Below, piece by piece: positions 23,864 through 32,616 of a stretch of DNA of 64,000 bases; position 1 is the stretch's first letter, and each line of letters opens with the position of its first letter. The position numbers were made by a program, and so were the translations under genes. The notes below the pieces were generated by a model, which worked only from the letters and a program-made list of their open reading frames with translations, had not been told where the DNA came from and did no database searches. The DNA lies in NCBI RefSeq assembly GCF_013624435.2, contig NZ_CP061768.1:4142297-4206296 (forward strand), read 5' to 3'. The DNA is from Nocardioides campestrisoli. GTDB lineage: Bacteria > Actinomycetota > Actinomycetes > Propionibacteriales > Nocardioidaceae.

Positions 23864-25201
23864 GTGCGCCCCACCGACCGCGAGATCCTCCGCCTCGCGG
23901 TTCCGGCGTTCTTCGCACTGATCGCCGAGCCGCTCTACCTGCTCAGCGACTCCGCGATCGTCGGACACCTCGGCACCGAGGAGCTGGCCGGTCTCGGCAT
24001 CGCCGGCGTCGTCCTCCAGACCATCGTCGGGCTCTGCGTCTTCCTCGCCTACGGCACCACCGCCAGTGTCGCCCGGCACCTGGGTGCCGGCGACCTGCGC
24101 CGGGCGCTGACCCAGGGCGTGGACGGAGTGTGGCTCGCCGTGCTCCTCGGCGCCGTGGCCACGGTGCTCGGCGTCGCGTTCTCCGGACCGCTGGTGCGCG
24201 CCTTCGGGGTCTCCGAGACGGTCGCCGGGTACGCCGAGGACTACCTGCGGGTGGCCATGTTCGGCGTCACGCCGCTGCTGGTGATGCTGGCGACCACCGG
24301 GGTGCTGCGGGGTCTCCAGGACACCCGCACCCCGCTCTACGTGGCGGTCGTGGGCAACCTGGTCAACGTCGGCCTCAACCTGGTCCTGGTCTTCGGGCTC
24401 GGACCGGTCCCGGCGCTCGGCATCGTGGGCGCCGCGCTGGGCTCGGTGCTGGCCCAGGTCGGTTCCGCTGCCGTGATGGTCGCCGTGGTGGTGCGGGCCG
24501 CCCGGCGCGAGGGTGCCTCGCTGGCTCCCGACCGGGCCGGCATCCGGGCCGCGGCGCGGGCCTCCGTCGGTCTGGTGATCCGCACCCTGACCCTGCGCGC
24601 CTCTCTGCTCGTGCTGACGTACGCCGTCGCCCTGGGGGTCGTCGACGAGGCCAGCACCTCGGTCGCCACGCACCAGGTCGCGATGACCCTGTGGACCTTC
24701 CTGGCCTTCGCCCTCGACGCCATCGCCATCGCCGCCCAGGCACTCACCGGCCGGGCACTGGGCGCCGGCGACCTCGCCCTGACCCGTCGGCTGACCCAGC
24801 GGATGATCGCCTGGGGGCTCTGGTCCGGGGTGGTCACCGGGCTCCTGGTCGCCGCGGTCAGCCCGTGGATCGGCGCCCTCTTCACCCCCGACACCGACGT
24901 GCGAGCCCTGCTGGTGCCGGTGCTGCTGGTGATCGCCCTGGGCCAGCCGCTGGCCGGGGTGGTCTTCGTGCTCGACGGCGTGCTGATCGGGGCCGGGGAC
25001 GGTGACTACCTGGCGCGCGCCGGGGTGGTCACCCTCGTCGCGTTCGCCCCCGTCGTCCTGCTGGTCGCGGCGGCCGGCGGCGGCCTGGTGTGGATCTGGG
25101 TCGTCTTCGTGACCGTCTTCATGGGCGCCCGGGGGGTGGTGCTGGTGCACCGGGCACGGCACGACGCGTGGATGGTCGCGGGCGCGAGCACCGTCCGCTG
25201 A
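23864..25201 (+). CDS. MATE family efflux transporter (DinF-like)
   Basis: A 445-residue membrane protein with about 12 hydrophobic segments. The start block ILRLAVPAFFALIAEPLYLLSDSAIVGHLG is typical of DinF-type MATE exporters, which use a cation gradient to expel drugs or metabolites. The GTG at 23864 is favoured because the family N-terminus begins immediately; an upstream in-frame GTG adds 15 unlikely residues. It is divergent from dnaB, a conserved pairing in actinobacteria. Substrate unknown. Confidence 0.9.
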   Translation: MRPTDREILRLAVPAFFALIAEPLYLLSDSAIVGHLGTEELAGLGIAGVVLQTIVGLCVFLAYGTTASVARHLGAGDLRRALTQGVDGVWLAVLLGAVATVLGVAFSGPLVRAFGVSETVAGYAEDYLRVAMFGVTPLLVMLATTGVLRGLQDTRTPLYVAVVGNLVNVGLNLVLVFGLGPVPALGIVGAALGSVLAQVGSAAVMVAVVVRAARREGASLAPDRAGIRAAARASVGLVIRTLTLRASLLVLTYAVALGVVDEASTSVATHQVAMTLWTFLAFALDAIAIAAQALTGRALGAGDLALTRRLTQRMIAWGLWSGVVTGLLVAAVSPWIGALFTPDTDVRALLVPVLLVIALGQPLAGVVFVLDGVLIGAGDGDYLARAGVVTLVAFAPVVLLVAAAGGGLVWIWVVFVTVFMGARGVVLVHRARHDAWMVAGASTVR

Positions 25202-25256
25202 GCGGACTGGTGGATCACGGTTCGGACACGTCCGCACTCCGGGTGGGTCGGATCCG

Positions 25257-25286
25257 TTGACAGGACGTCTAGGAGTGACCTAGGAA
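25257..25286 (+). promoter_or_regulatory. Sigma-70 type promoter for the secreted subtilase
   Basis: TTGACA at 25257-25262, an 18-base spacer and TAGGAA at 25281-25286. The predicted transcript starts near 25293 and gives a ~75-base leader before the TTG start at 25370, with GGGAG just upstream of that codon. Confidence 0.55.
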
Positions 25287-25369
25287 ACAGTTGCCACTCC
25301 TTTCACTTTCATCCTCCGCACCCTTCGATCCCGGGCCGGTCCCGGGTTCCCTCTCCTCGGGAGCACCAC

Positions 25370-28300
25370 TTGATACGACGCTCCGTGGGGGTCATCGCGA
25401 CCTCCGCACTGCTCTTCTCCCTTGCGCCCCTCACCGGGTCCGCCAACGCCGCCCCCACCGACCCGGCCCAGCCGGGCGAGGCGGCCGCCCCGTCCAGCGA
25501 GCAGGGCTTCACCGGTGCCAAGGCGGAGAAGGGCACGGTGATGTCGCTGGGCGCACCGGGCAAGGCCGAGACCTACATCGTCCAGCTCGACCAGCCGGCC
25601 GTCCCCTCGCGCGAGACCGCCGACGGCGCCCGCGCCCAGGACGCCCCCTCGGCGTCGGGCTACCGCGCCGAGCTCGTGGAGGAGCAGGCCGACCTGCGCT
25701 CCTCGATCCGCCGGATCACCGGCGCCGCGCCGCGGGTCACCCACACCTACACCGAGGCCGCCAACGGCCTCGCGGTCCGGCTGACCCGCGCCCAGGCGCG
25801 CCAGGTCGCCGACCTCGACGGCGTCGCCGCGGTGCACGTCGACGAGGAGCGCCAGCTCCAGACCGACGTCGGCCCCGAGTGGATCGGCGCCCCCGGCATC
25901 TGGGACGGCACCGACACCCCGGCAGGGGTCGAGGGCTCGAAGGGCGAGGGCGTGATCGTCGGCATCCTCGACAGCGGCCTCAACCCGGCCAACCCGTCCT
26001 TCCACGACGTGGGCGCGGACGGCTACGACCACACCAACCCGTGGGGCGCCGGCACCTACGTCGGCATGTGTGACCCGACGAGCTCCGTCTTCGTCGCCGA
26101 CTGGGGCTGCAACGACAAGCTCATCGGCTACTGGAACCTCACCACCGACGGCAGCAGGTACGACGACGACGGCCACGGCACCCACACCGGCAGCACCACG
26201 GCCGGCAACGTGGTCGACGCCACGACGTACGCCGGTGAGGGCACCGAGTTCGAGTTCTCCACCACCGAGCGGATCAAGGGCGTCGCCCCGCACGCCAACG
26301 TCATCGGCTACGACGTCTGCGACGGCGGCTGCCCGATGAGCGCCATCCTGGCCGGCATCGACCAGGCGATCACCGACGGCGTCGACGTCATCAACTACTC
26401 CATCGGCAGCGCGGCCCCCTCCGACCCGTGGAGCGACCCGGACGCCATCGGCTTCCTCAACGCCCGCGCCGCGGGCATCCACGTCGCCACCTCCGCGGGC
26501 AACGCGGGACCGGGCGCCGAGACGCTGGGCAGCCCCGGCGACGTCCCCTGGATCACCACCGTGGGCGCCACCCAGCACAACCGCCAGTGGCAGGCCGCGG
26601 TCACCGACCTCACCGCCCAGGGCGGCGCGACCCACCCCGACATCGAGGGTGTGGCCTTCGCCAAGGCCTCGGACGGCGCCTTCCCAGTCGTCGACGCCAC
26701 CACGCTCGGTGACCCGCTGTGTACCGCCGCCGGGCTCGGCAACGTCGACCTGACCGGCAAGATCGTGCTCTGCACCCGCGGCGGCAACGGCCGCGTCGAG
26801 AAGGGCGGCGTCGTCGCCGGCCTCGGAGCCGAGGGCATGATCCTCGCCAACGACCAGGCCAGCGGTGACTCCCTCAACGCCGACCCGCACGAGCTCCCGG
26901 CCGTGCACATCACCTACGCCGACGCCCAGGAGCTGCGTACCTGGCTGGCCAGCGTCACCAACCCGCAGGCCGAGCTCTCCGGCGGCCAGCGGTACGTCGG
27001 CGACGACGTCGCCGACATCATGGCGGCGTTCTCCAGCCGCGGGCCCAACCGTGCGGTCTCGATGATCAGCCCCTCGGTCTCTGCCCCGGGCGTGGACATC
27101 CTGGCGGCCGACGGCGCCGACAACGAGGTCAGCTGGGGCTTCATCTCCGGCACCTCGATGGCCAGCCCGCACACCGCCGGTGCGCTGGCGCTGCTCAAGG
27201 GCGTCCAGCCCGACTGGACCCCCGCCGAGGCGCAGTCCGCGCTGATGACCACCGCGGTCACCGAGATCAAGGACAACGACGGCACCGACGCCGACTGGCA
27301 CGACATGGGCTCGGGCCGGGTGGACCTGACCAAGGCGGCCAAGGCCGGCTTCGTGCTCGACGAGTCCGCTGCCGACTACCTGGCCGCAGACCCGGCCGAG
27401 GGCGGCGACGTCCGCGCCCTCAACATCGCCAGCATGGCCGACAACGAGTGCCTGTCGAACTGCGAGTGGACCAGGACCCTGACCGGCACCGCGACCGGCG
27501 CCGGCACTTGGACGGTCAGCACCGAGAGCTTCTCCCCCGAGCTGACCGTCTCGGTCGCGCAGGAGAGCCTGGCGCTGACCGCAGGCGGCGAGGCCAACCT
27601 CACGGTGACCGCCGAGCTCGCGTCGAGCGCGGGCACGGACACGTGGCTCTACGGCACCGTGGTGCTCACCCCGCCGGCCGGCTCCTCGGCCCCCGAGGCG
27701 CACCTGCCGGTGGCCGTCCTGCCTTCGTCGGGCGTGCTGCCCTCGTCGATCGACATCACCACCCGTCGTGACGCCGGCTCGCAGGTGACCGACGGTCTCC
27801 AGGCGATCGAGCTGGACTCGCTCAAGGTCACGGCCTCCGGCCTGGTCCCCGAGAGCACCCAGTCGATCAGCGTCCCCGAGGACCAGACCAACACCGACCC
27901 CTACAACGGCGACGGCACCACCGTCGTCCGGGTCGACGTCCCTCAGGGCGCCACCCGGCTGCTGACCAGCCTGCGGGAGACCACCGCGCCGGACTTCGAC
28001 ATGTTCGTCGGTCGCGGTGAGGTCTCGGCTGCCAACGAGGTCTGCTCCAGCGCCAGCGGCGGTTCCGCCGAGCGGTGCGAGGTCGCCAACCCGGAGGCCG
28101 GCAGCTGGTGGATCCTGGTGCAGAACTGGGAGGCCACCACGGCCGGCGGGTCCGACACCGCCGTCGTGGCCACCGCGGTGGTCGCCGGCGACGCCGGCAA
28201 CCTGCGCGCCGAGGGCCCGACTGGGCCGATCGAGGCGGGCACGCCGTTCAGCATCCGCACCTTCTGGGACGAGGACGCGATGGAGGCCGGCCAGACCTGG

Positions 28301-30019
28301 TACGGCTCCCTCACGCTCGGCGCTGCCCCCGGCACCGACGGCCACGTCGGCGTCGTGCCGGTGACGGTCCGCCGGGTCGAGGACGACGTCACCCGGACCG
28401 CGGACGTCGAGCGGGCCGCCCCGGGCGAGACGATCACCTACACGGTCGACATCGCGCCCAACGTGTCGCAGGAGGACCTGACCTACACCCTCACCGAGAC
28501 CCTGCCCGAGGGCACGACGTACGTCGAGGGCTCCGCCACCGGCGGGGCGACGTACGCCGACGGCAAGGTCACCTGGGAGGGCGAGCTCGAGAGCACCTTC
28601 GGTGACGTCGGCGGCTACGAGGCCACCACGTCGGTCAACGACCCGTCGTGCGTCCACCCGTACAGCGGGGAGCAGGAGTACTTCGACCTGGCATCCGCCG
28701 GCTTGAGGCCCTCGGCGACGGTGACCGGGAACGACTCGGCGTTCACCGCGTTCTCGGACGTCACGTTCGGGTTCTACGGCAAGCAGTACCAGGGCCTGAC
28801 GTTCACCGACGACGGCTACCTGGTCTACGACCACGCGGCCAACTGGTCCGGTGCCACCGCGCCGGGCACGCCGCAGACCTTGCCGGACGTGGAGAAGCCG
28901 AACAACCTCGCAGCGGCGCTGTGGCGGGACATGGCTGTCCGCTACGACGCGGCGGCGGGCTCGGGTGTCACGCTGGCCAGCACCGGATCCCTCCGGTTCG
29001 TGGAGTACGACGACATGCGGGCCGTGGACGGCACCGGCGGCAGCCTGGACCTCCAGGTCGTCGCGCAGGTCGGCAGCAACGACCTGGTGTTCGCCTACGA
29101 CAACGTCACCGGTGACCTGGGCAACGTGACGGTGGGCACGGAGAACGCCACCGGCACCGACGCCACGACGCTGATCAACAACGCGCCGGCGGCCGGCACC
29201 ATCCGGAACGACCTGCTGGTCTGCATGACCTACGCCGTTCCTCAGGCCGAGGGCGCGTCCTTCGCCTACCAGGTGACGGTCGACCCGGACGTGGTCAACC
29301 GCGACGTGCTCACCAGCACGCTCGTGCACACCACGTCCGACCCGGGTGCGAAGCCGGTCACCGACACCGTCGGTGTCGAGGTCAAGGGCGCGAAGGAGCG
29401 GTCGTCTACCGCCCTGGCGGTCTCCCCGTCGCAGATCACCACGGGCGGCACGCTCGAGGCGACGGCCACCGTCGTCGCCCCGGTCGCGGCCAAGCCGACC
29501 GGCACCGTGGAGTTCCTGGTCAACGGCGCGAAGGCCGGCGAGGGAACCCTCGACGCCAACGGCTCCGTGCGGGCGAAGCTGACCGCGCCCGCCCAAGCCG
29601 GCACCTACCCGGTGGTGGCTCGCTACCTCGGTGACGCCGGGACCCACGGCAGCACCTCGGCGCCGACCAACGTCGTGGTGACCGCGCCCGGCCAGCAGCC
29701 GCCGGCCAAGGTGAAGGCCAGCATCGGCATCAAGACGCCGAAGCAGGTCAAGGTCCGCAGCAAGGCGACCAAGCAGGTCAAGGTCGAGGTCGACGCTCCC
29801 GGCGTCACCCCGACCGGCAAGGTCGCCGTGGTCGTCAAGGGGGCCGGTCGGACCAAGACCTACCGGGTCACCCTCAGCGCCGCCGGCAAGGCGAAGGTGA
29901 AGCTGCCTCGCTACCGCCGGGCCGGCAAGGTCACGGTCACGGTCACGTACCGCGGCGACGCCGCCGTCGAGTCCGCGACCGCCCGCAAGACCTTCCAGGT
30001 CAAGAACAAGAAGCGGTGA
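25370..30019 (+). CDS. Large secreted subtilisin-like (S8) serine protease
   Basis: A 1549-residue exported protein. It has a signal peptide with a basic start and hydrophobic core ending near SANA, an inhibitor-like propeptide (about 65-165), and a peptidase S8 domain with Asp201 (GILDSGLNP), His269 (GHGTHTG), the oxyanion Asn378 and Ser596 (GTSMASPH). A PA-type insert lies between about 430 and 540. After the protease come fibronectin-like and other beta-rich domains, an Ig-like Big_3 type domain (about 1345-1440) and a Lys/Val-rich end (KVKASIGIKTPKQVKVRSK). No LPXTG motif is seen. The TTG start is set by the signal peptide and GGGAG. It sits alone between terminator and promoter, breaking the usual dnaB-rplI neighbourhood. 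Confidence 0.93.
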   Translation: MIRRSVGVIATSALLFSLAPLTGSANAAPTDPAQPGEAAAPSSEQGFTGAKAEKGTVMSLGAPGKAETYIVQLDQPAVPSRETADGARAQDAPSASGYRAELVEEQADLRSSIRRITGAAPRVTHTYTEAANGLAVRLTRAQARQVADLDGVAAVHVDEERQLQTDVGPEWIGAPGIWDGTDTPAGVEGSKGEGVIVGILDSGLNPANPSFHDVGADGYDHTNPWGAGTYVGMCDPTSSVFVADWGCNDKLIGYWNLTTDGSRYDDDGHGTHTGSTTAGNVVDATTYAGEGTEFEFSTTERIKGVAPHANVIGYDVCDGGCPMSAILAGIDQAITDGVDVINYSIGSAAPSDPWSDPDAIGFLNARAAGIHVATSAGNAGPGAETLGSPGDVPWITTVGATQHNRQWQAAVTDLTAQGGATHPDIEGVAFAKASDGAFPVVDATTLGDPLCTAAGLGNVDLTGKIVLCTRGGNGRVEKGGVVAGLGAEGMILANDQASGDSLNADPHELPAVHITYADAQELRTWLASVTNPQAELSGGQRYVGDDVADIMAAFSSRGPNRAVSMISPSVSAPGVDILAADGADNEVSWGFISGTSMASPHTAGALALLKGVQPDWTPAEAQSALMTTAVTEIKDNDGTDADWHDMGSGRVDLTKAAKAGFVLDESAADYLAADPAEGGDVRALNIASMADNECLSNCEWTRTLTGTATGAGTWTVSTESFSPELTVSVAQESLALTAGGEANLTVTAELASSAGTDTWLYGTVVLTPPAGSSAPEAHLPVAVLPSSGVLPSSIDITTRRDAGSQVTDGLQAIELDSLKVTASGLVPESTQSISVPEDQTNTDPYNGDGTTVVRVDVPQGATRLLTSLRETTAPDFDMFVGRGEVSAANEVCSSASGGSAERCEVANPEAGSWWILVQNWEATTAGGSDTAVVATAVVAGDAGNLRAEGPTGPIEAGTPFSIRTFWDEDAMEAGQTWYGSLTLGAAPGTDGHVGVVPVTVRRVEDDVTRTADVERAAPGETITYTVDIAPNVSQEDLTYTLTETLPEGTTYVEGSATGGATYADGKVTWEGELESTFGDVGGYEATTSVNDPSCVHPYSGEQEYFDLASAGLRPSATVTGNDSAFTAFSDVTFGFYGKQYQGLTFTDDGYLVYDHAANWSGATAPGTPQTLPDVEKPNNLAAALWRDMAVRYDAAAGSGVTLASTGSLRFVEYDDMRAVDGTGGSLDLQVVAQVGSNDLVFAYDNVTGDLGNVTVGTENATGTDATTLINNAPAAGTIRNDLLVCMTYAVPQAEGASFAYQVTVDPDVVNRDVLTSTLVHTTSDPGAKPVTDTVGVEVKGAKERSSTALAVSPSQITTGGTLEATATVVAPVAAKPTGTVEFLVNGAKAGEGTLDANGSVRAKLTAPAQAGTYPVVARYLGDAGTHGSTSAPTNVVVTAPGQQPPAKVKASIGIKTPKQVKVRSKATKQVKVEVDAPGVTPTGKVAVVVKGAGRTKTYRVTLSAAGKAKVKLPRYRRAGKVTVTVTYRGDAAVESATARKTFQVKNKKR

Positions 30020-30020
30020 C

Positions 30021-30060
30021 CCCAGCAGGACCCAGCACCACCTAGCACGACCTAGCAGAG
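30021..30060 (+). repeat. Four tandem 10-base repeats after the protease gene
   Basis: The units CCCAGCAGGA, CCCAGCACCA, CCTAGCACGA and CCTAGCAGAG follow one another directly between the stop codon and the terminator hairpin. Consensus CCYAGCASSA. The period equals about one helical turn. Confidence 0.8.
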
Positions 30061-30062
30061 CC

Positions 30063-30096
30063 CGAGGGGGCCGGCGGATCTCCGCCGGCCCCCTCG
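30063..30096 (+). terminator. Strong hairpin terminator of the subtilase gene
   Basis: CGAGGGGGCCGGCGG pairs perfectly over 15 bases with CCGCCGGCCCCCTCG around an ATCT loop. There is no long T tract, as is usual for actinobacterial terminators. Confidence 0.85.
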
Positions 30097-30199
30097 TCGT
30101 TCCCGGACCCGGTGGTGACCGTGCCGCCTCGGGTCGGCCCGGCAAGATGGTCGAGCGCACGGGCACGTCAGCGCCCGGCGAGGAGCAAGGGAGAGCGCG

Positions 30200-30469
30200 A
30201 TGGACCCACAGCCACCGACGGACGCCGTCGAGCGGGCGACCGCAGACCTGGCCGAGCGCCTGGCCGTGCCACCGGGCGCGGTCGAGCTCGTGGCCCAGGA
30301 GGAGGTCACCTGGCGCGACGGGAGCCTGGGCTGCGCACAGCCCGGGTTCAGCTACACCCAGGCGCTGGTCCCGGGGAGCAGGATCACCCTGCGGGTCGAC
30401 GGGACGGAGTACGAGTACCACGCCGGTGGCCGCGGGGACCCGTTCCTCTGCGCGGACCCGAGCGAGTGA
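30200..30469 (+). CDS. Small conserved hypothetical protein
   Basis: An 89-residue soluble protein with the pattern TWRDGSLGCAQPGFSYTQ, then GTEYEYHAGG and PFLC. This W-x-D-G-S-L-G-C-x-x-P-G arrangement occurs in small actinobacterial proteins of unknown function. The ATG at 30200 has GGGAGAG upstream. It lies between two hairpin terminators, so it is transcribed alone. Two Cys residues may pair. No function can be assigned. Confidence 0.7.
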   Translation: MDPQPPTDAVERATADLAERLAVPPGAVELVAQEEVTWRDGSLGCAQPGFSYTQALVPGSRITLRVDGTEYEYHAGGRGDPFLCADPSE

Positions 30470-30496
30470 ACCGCGCTAACCCGGCCTGGAACGCGA

Positions 30497-30532
30497 AACG
30501 GCCCGTCCACCCCGAAGGGTGGACGGGCCGTT
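30497..30532. terminator. Bidirectional hairpin terminator before rplI
   Basis: A perfect 16-base stem, AACGGCCCGTCCACCC with GGGTGGACGGGCCGTT, around CGAA. It lies between the rightward hypothetical gene and the leftward rpsF-ssb-rpsR-rplI operon end, so it can stop transcription from both sides. Confidence 0.88.
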
Positions 30533-30545
30533 CGTCAGGCGTACG

Positions 30546-30992
30546 TCAGGCGGGGATGACGTTGAGCGTCACCTTGGCCGAGACGTCGTCGTGCAGCTTG
30601 ACCGAGACCTCGTGGGTGCCGAGGGACTTGATCGGGTTGCCGAGCACGAGGGTCCGCTTGTCGACGGTCTCGCCGGAGGCGGTCGCCAGGGCGCCCGCGA
30701 TGTCCGCGGCGGTGACGGCACCGAACAGACGGCCACCCTCACCCGCGCGCACCTTCAGCGGAACCGGCTGTCCCTCGAGCTTGCCCTTGACCTCGACAGC
30801 GTGCGCGTGGTCGCGCACGGAGCGCGAGGCACGCGCAGCCTTGATGGACTCGATGGTCTTCTCGCCGCCACGGGTCCAGCGGATCGCCTCGCCACGGGGC
30901 ACGAGGTAGTTACGGCCGTAGCCGTCCTTGACCTCGACCACGTCGCCGGGGGCACCGAGGCCGGTCACTTCCTGGGTCAGGATGAGCTTCAT
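30546..30992 (-). CDS. rplI: 50S ribosomal protein L9
   Basis: A 148-residue protein with the N-terminal signature MKLILTQEVTGLGAPGDVVEVK and the NYLVPRGEA block, a connecting helix, and the C-terminal domain ending LHDDVSAKVTLNVIPA. It binds 23S rRNA at the base of the L1 stalk. Last gene of the rpsF-ssb-rpsR-rplI operon, 14 bases after rpsR, with a strong terminator just beyond. Confidence 0.98.
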   Translation of the reverse strand: MKLILTQEVTGLGAPGDVVEVKDGYGRNYLVPRGEAIRWTRGGEKTIESIKAARASRSVRDHAHAVEVKGKLEGQPVPLKVRAGEGGRLFGAVTAADIAGALATASGETVDKRTLVLGNPIKSLGTHEVSVKLHDDVSAKVTLNVIPA

Positions 30993-31006
30993 GTCTCCGT
31001 CTCCCT

Positions 31007-31243
31007 TCAGCGACCGGTGGAGGTGTAGGGCAGCAGAGCGACCTCGCGGGCGTTCTTGACCGCCATGGCCACGTCACGCTGGTGCTGGACGCAGTTGCCG
31101 GTCACGCGCCGCGCGCGGATCTTCCCGCGGTCGGAGATGAACTTGCGGAGGAGCGTGGTGTCCTTGTAGTCGACACCGGTCGCCTTCTCCTTGCAGAACT
31201 GGCAAACCTTCTTCTTGGGCTTGCGAATCACTGCCTTGGCCAT
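31007..31243 (-). CDS. rpsR: 30S ribosomal protein S18
   Basis: A 78-residue protein with CQFCKEK, then DTTLLRKFISDRGKIRARR and GNCVQHQR. The Cys-x2-Cys near the N-terminus together with the later Cys and His suggests the zinc-binding form of S18. It binds 16S rRNA next to S6, whose gene is two upstream in the same operon. Length and motifs are standard. Confidence 0.98.
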   Translation of the reverse strand: MAKAVIRKPKKKVCQFCKEKATGVDYKDTTLLRKFISDRGKIRARRVTGNCVQHQRDVAMAVKNAREVALLPYTSTGR

Positions 31244-31340
31244 TGTGGTGCTTCCTTTCTAGAAGCCCGGCCGTGCAGGCCGGAATGGTTGAGGTGTATT
31301 CGGATGGTTCGATGGATCCCGAAGGTGCTCGGGGAAGGGA

Positions 31341-31967
31341 TCAGAACGGGGGCTCGTCGGAGCCGCCGACGCCAGGGGCGCCCCACGGGTCCGGCTGACC
31401 GCCACCCTGACCGCCGCCCGGGGCGCCGCCGCCGTAGCCGCCGCCACCCTGGGCGCCGCCGCCGTAGCCGCCGCCTCCCTGGGACTGCGACGGAGCAGGG
31501 GTGCTCCACGGGTCGTCGGCCTGCTGGGAGGCGCCGCCGCCGCCGGCGTTGTAGCCGCCGCCGCCGCCACCACCGCTGTTGTAGCCGCCCCCACCGCCCT
31601 GACGGGTGGTGCGGGTGACCTTGGCGGTGGCGTACTTGAGCGCGGGGCCGATCTCCTCGACCGCGATCTCGAAGACCGTGCGCTTCTCGCCTTCACGGGT
31701 CTCGTACTGACGGGACTTGAGGTTGCCGGTGACGATGACCCGCATCCCCTTCTGCAGGGACTCGGCGACGTTCTCCGCCGCCTGACGCCAGACCGAGCAG
31801 GAGAGGAACAGCGCGTCGCCGTCCTTCCACTCGTTGGTCTGCCGGTCGAAGGTCCGCGGTGTGGACGCGATCCGGAAGTTCGCCACGGGCGCCCCCGAGG
31901 GGGTGAAGCGCAGCTCCGGGTCGTCGACCAGGTTGCCGACCACGGTGATGACGGTCTCGCCTGCCAT
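31341..31967 (-). CDS. ssb: Single-stranded DNA-binding protein
   Basis: A 208-residue SSB with the OB fold in the first ~115 residues (ETVITVVGNLVDDPELRFT at the start, VFEIAVEEIGPALKYATAKV near the end). A long Gly-rich linker with GGGGYNSGG-type repeats follows, then the acidic tip DEPPF that recruits replication and repair partners. It lies between rpsF and rpsR, with ~100-base gaps on both sides, as in other actinobacteria. Confidence 0.97.
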   Translation of the reverse strand: MAGETVITVVGNLVDDPELRFTPSGAPVANFRIASTPRTFDRQTNEWKDGDALFLSCSVWRQAAENVAESLQKGMRVIVTGNLKSRQYETREGEKRTVFEIAVEEIGPALKYATAKVTRTTRQGGGGGYNSGGGGGGGYNAGGGGASQQADDPWSTPAPSQSQGGGGYGGGAQGGGGYGGGAPGGGQGGGQPDPWGAPGVGGSDEPPF

Positions 31968-32067
31968 GTCAGGACTCCCTCATTGATCCATCGAATAGGT
32001 GGTGCTGGTGTCTGCCGGGTTCATCGTTGCCGACGGCGCCGACAGGCGTGAAGGGTTCTGCACAAGC

Positions 32068-32358
32068 TCAGCGCTTGCCGGGCTTGATCACCTTCGTGCG
32101 CAGGATGGACTCGTTGAGCGTGAGCTGGCGGTCGAACTCCTTGACCGTGGCCGGCTCGGCCTGCAGCGAGACGATGGCGTAGATGCCCTCGGCGTTCTTC
32201 TTGATCTCGTAGGCAAGGCGACGACGTCCCCAGACGTCGACGTTGTCCACGGTGCCACCGTCGTTGCGGATGACGTTGAGGTACTTGTCGAGCGACGGCT
32301 CGATGGTGCGCTCTTCAAGGCTGGGGTCAAGGATGACCATCACTTCATATGCACGCAA
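32068..32358 (-). CDS. rpsF: 30S ribosomal protein S6
   Basis: A 96-residue protein: LRAYEVMVILDPSLEERTIE at the start, then WGRRRLAYEIKKNAEGIYAI and the basic end TKVIKPGKR. The TTG at 32358 gives the normal S6 length and has GGAGG 11 bases upstream; longer reading of the frame adds Arg/Leu-rich residues absent from S6. First gene of the operon with ssb, rpsR and rplI. Confidence 0.95.
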   Translation of the reverse strand: MRAYEVMVILDPSLEERTIEPSLDKYLNVIRNDGGTVDNVDVWGRRRLAYEIKKNAEGIYAIVSLQAEPATVKEFDRQLTLNESILRTKVIKPGKR

Positions 32359-32616
32359 AGCGGTCTCCACCTCCTCTGGACTCAGGCGGCCACGGACTCT
32401 CCGTGGCAGGAGGGCTTGCGTCACGACCGCGGCCCAGGGGGCCGAGTCGCGGTCATCGCCGAGTCCTCCTACTGAGAAGGGCGCAGCGACAACCGGCCAA
32501 GGCTAACAGTCGGCGCAGGCGCCGACGGAATCGTCGCCGCCCGCCCTGTGGATCACCGCACCCCGCCCGTCCGCGGGCCACTAGCGTCCCTGCTCGGGGA
32601 GGGAGAGGGAGGTCGG

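Noticed and set aside
25280..30421. 1713-codon open frame on the minus strand opposite the subtilase
   Set aside because: A shadow of the high third-position GC of the real gene. Its product is a monotonous Gly/Arg/Val/Asp sequence with no domain, whereas the + strand has a full S8 protease.
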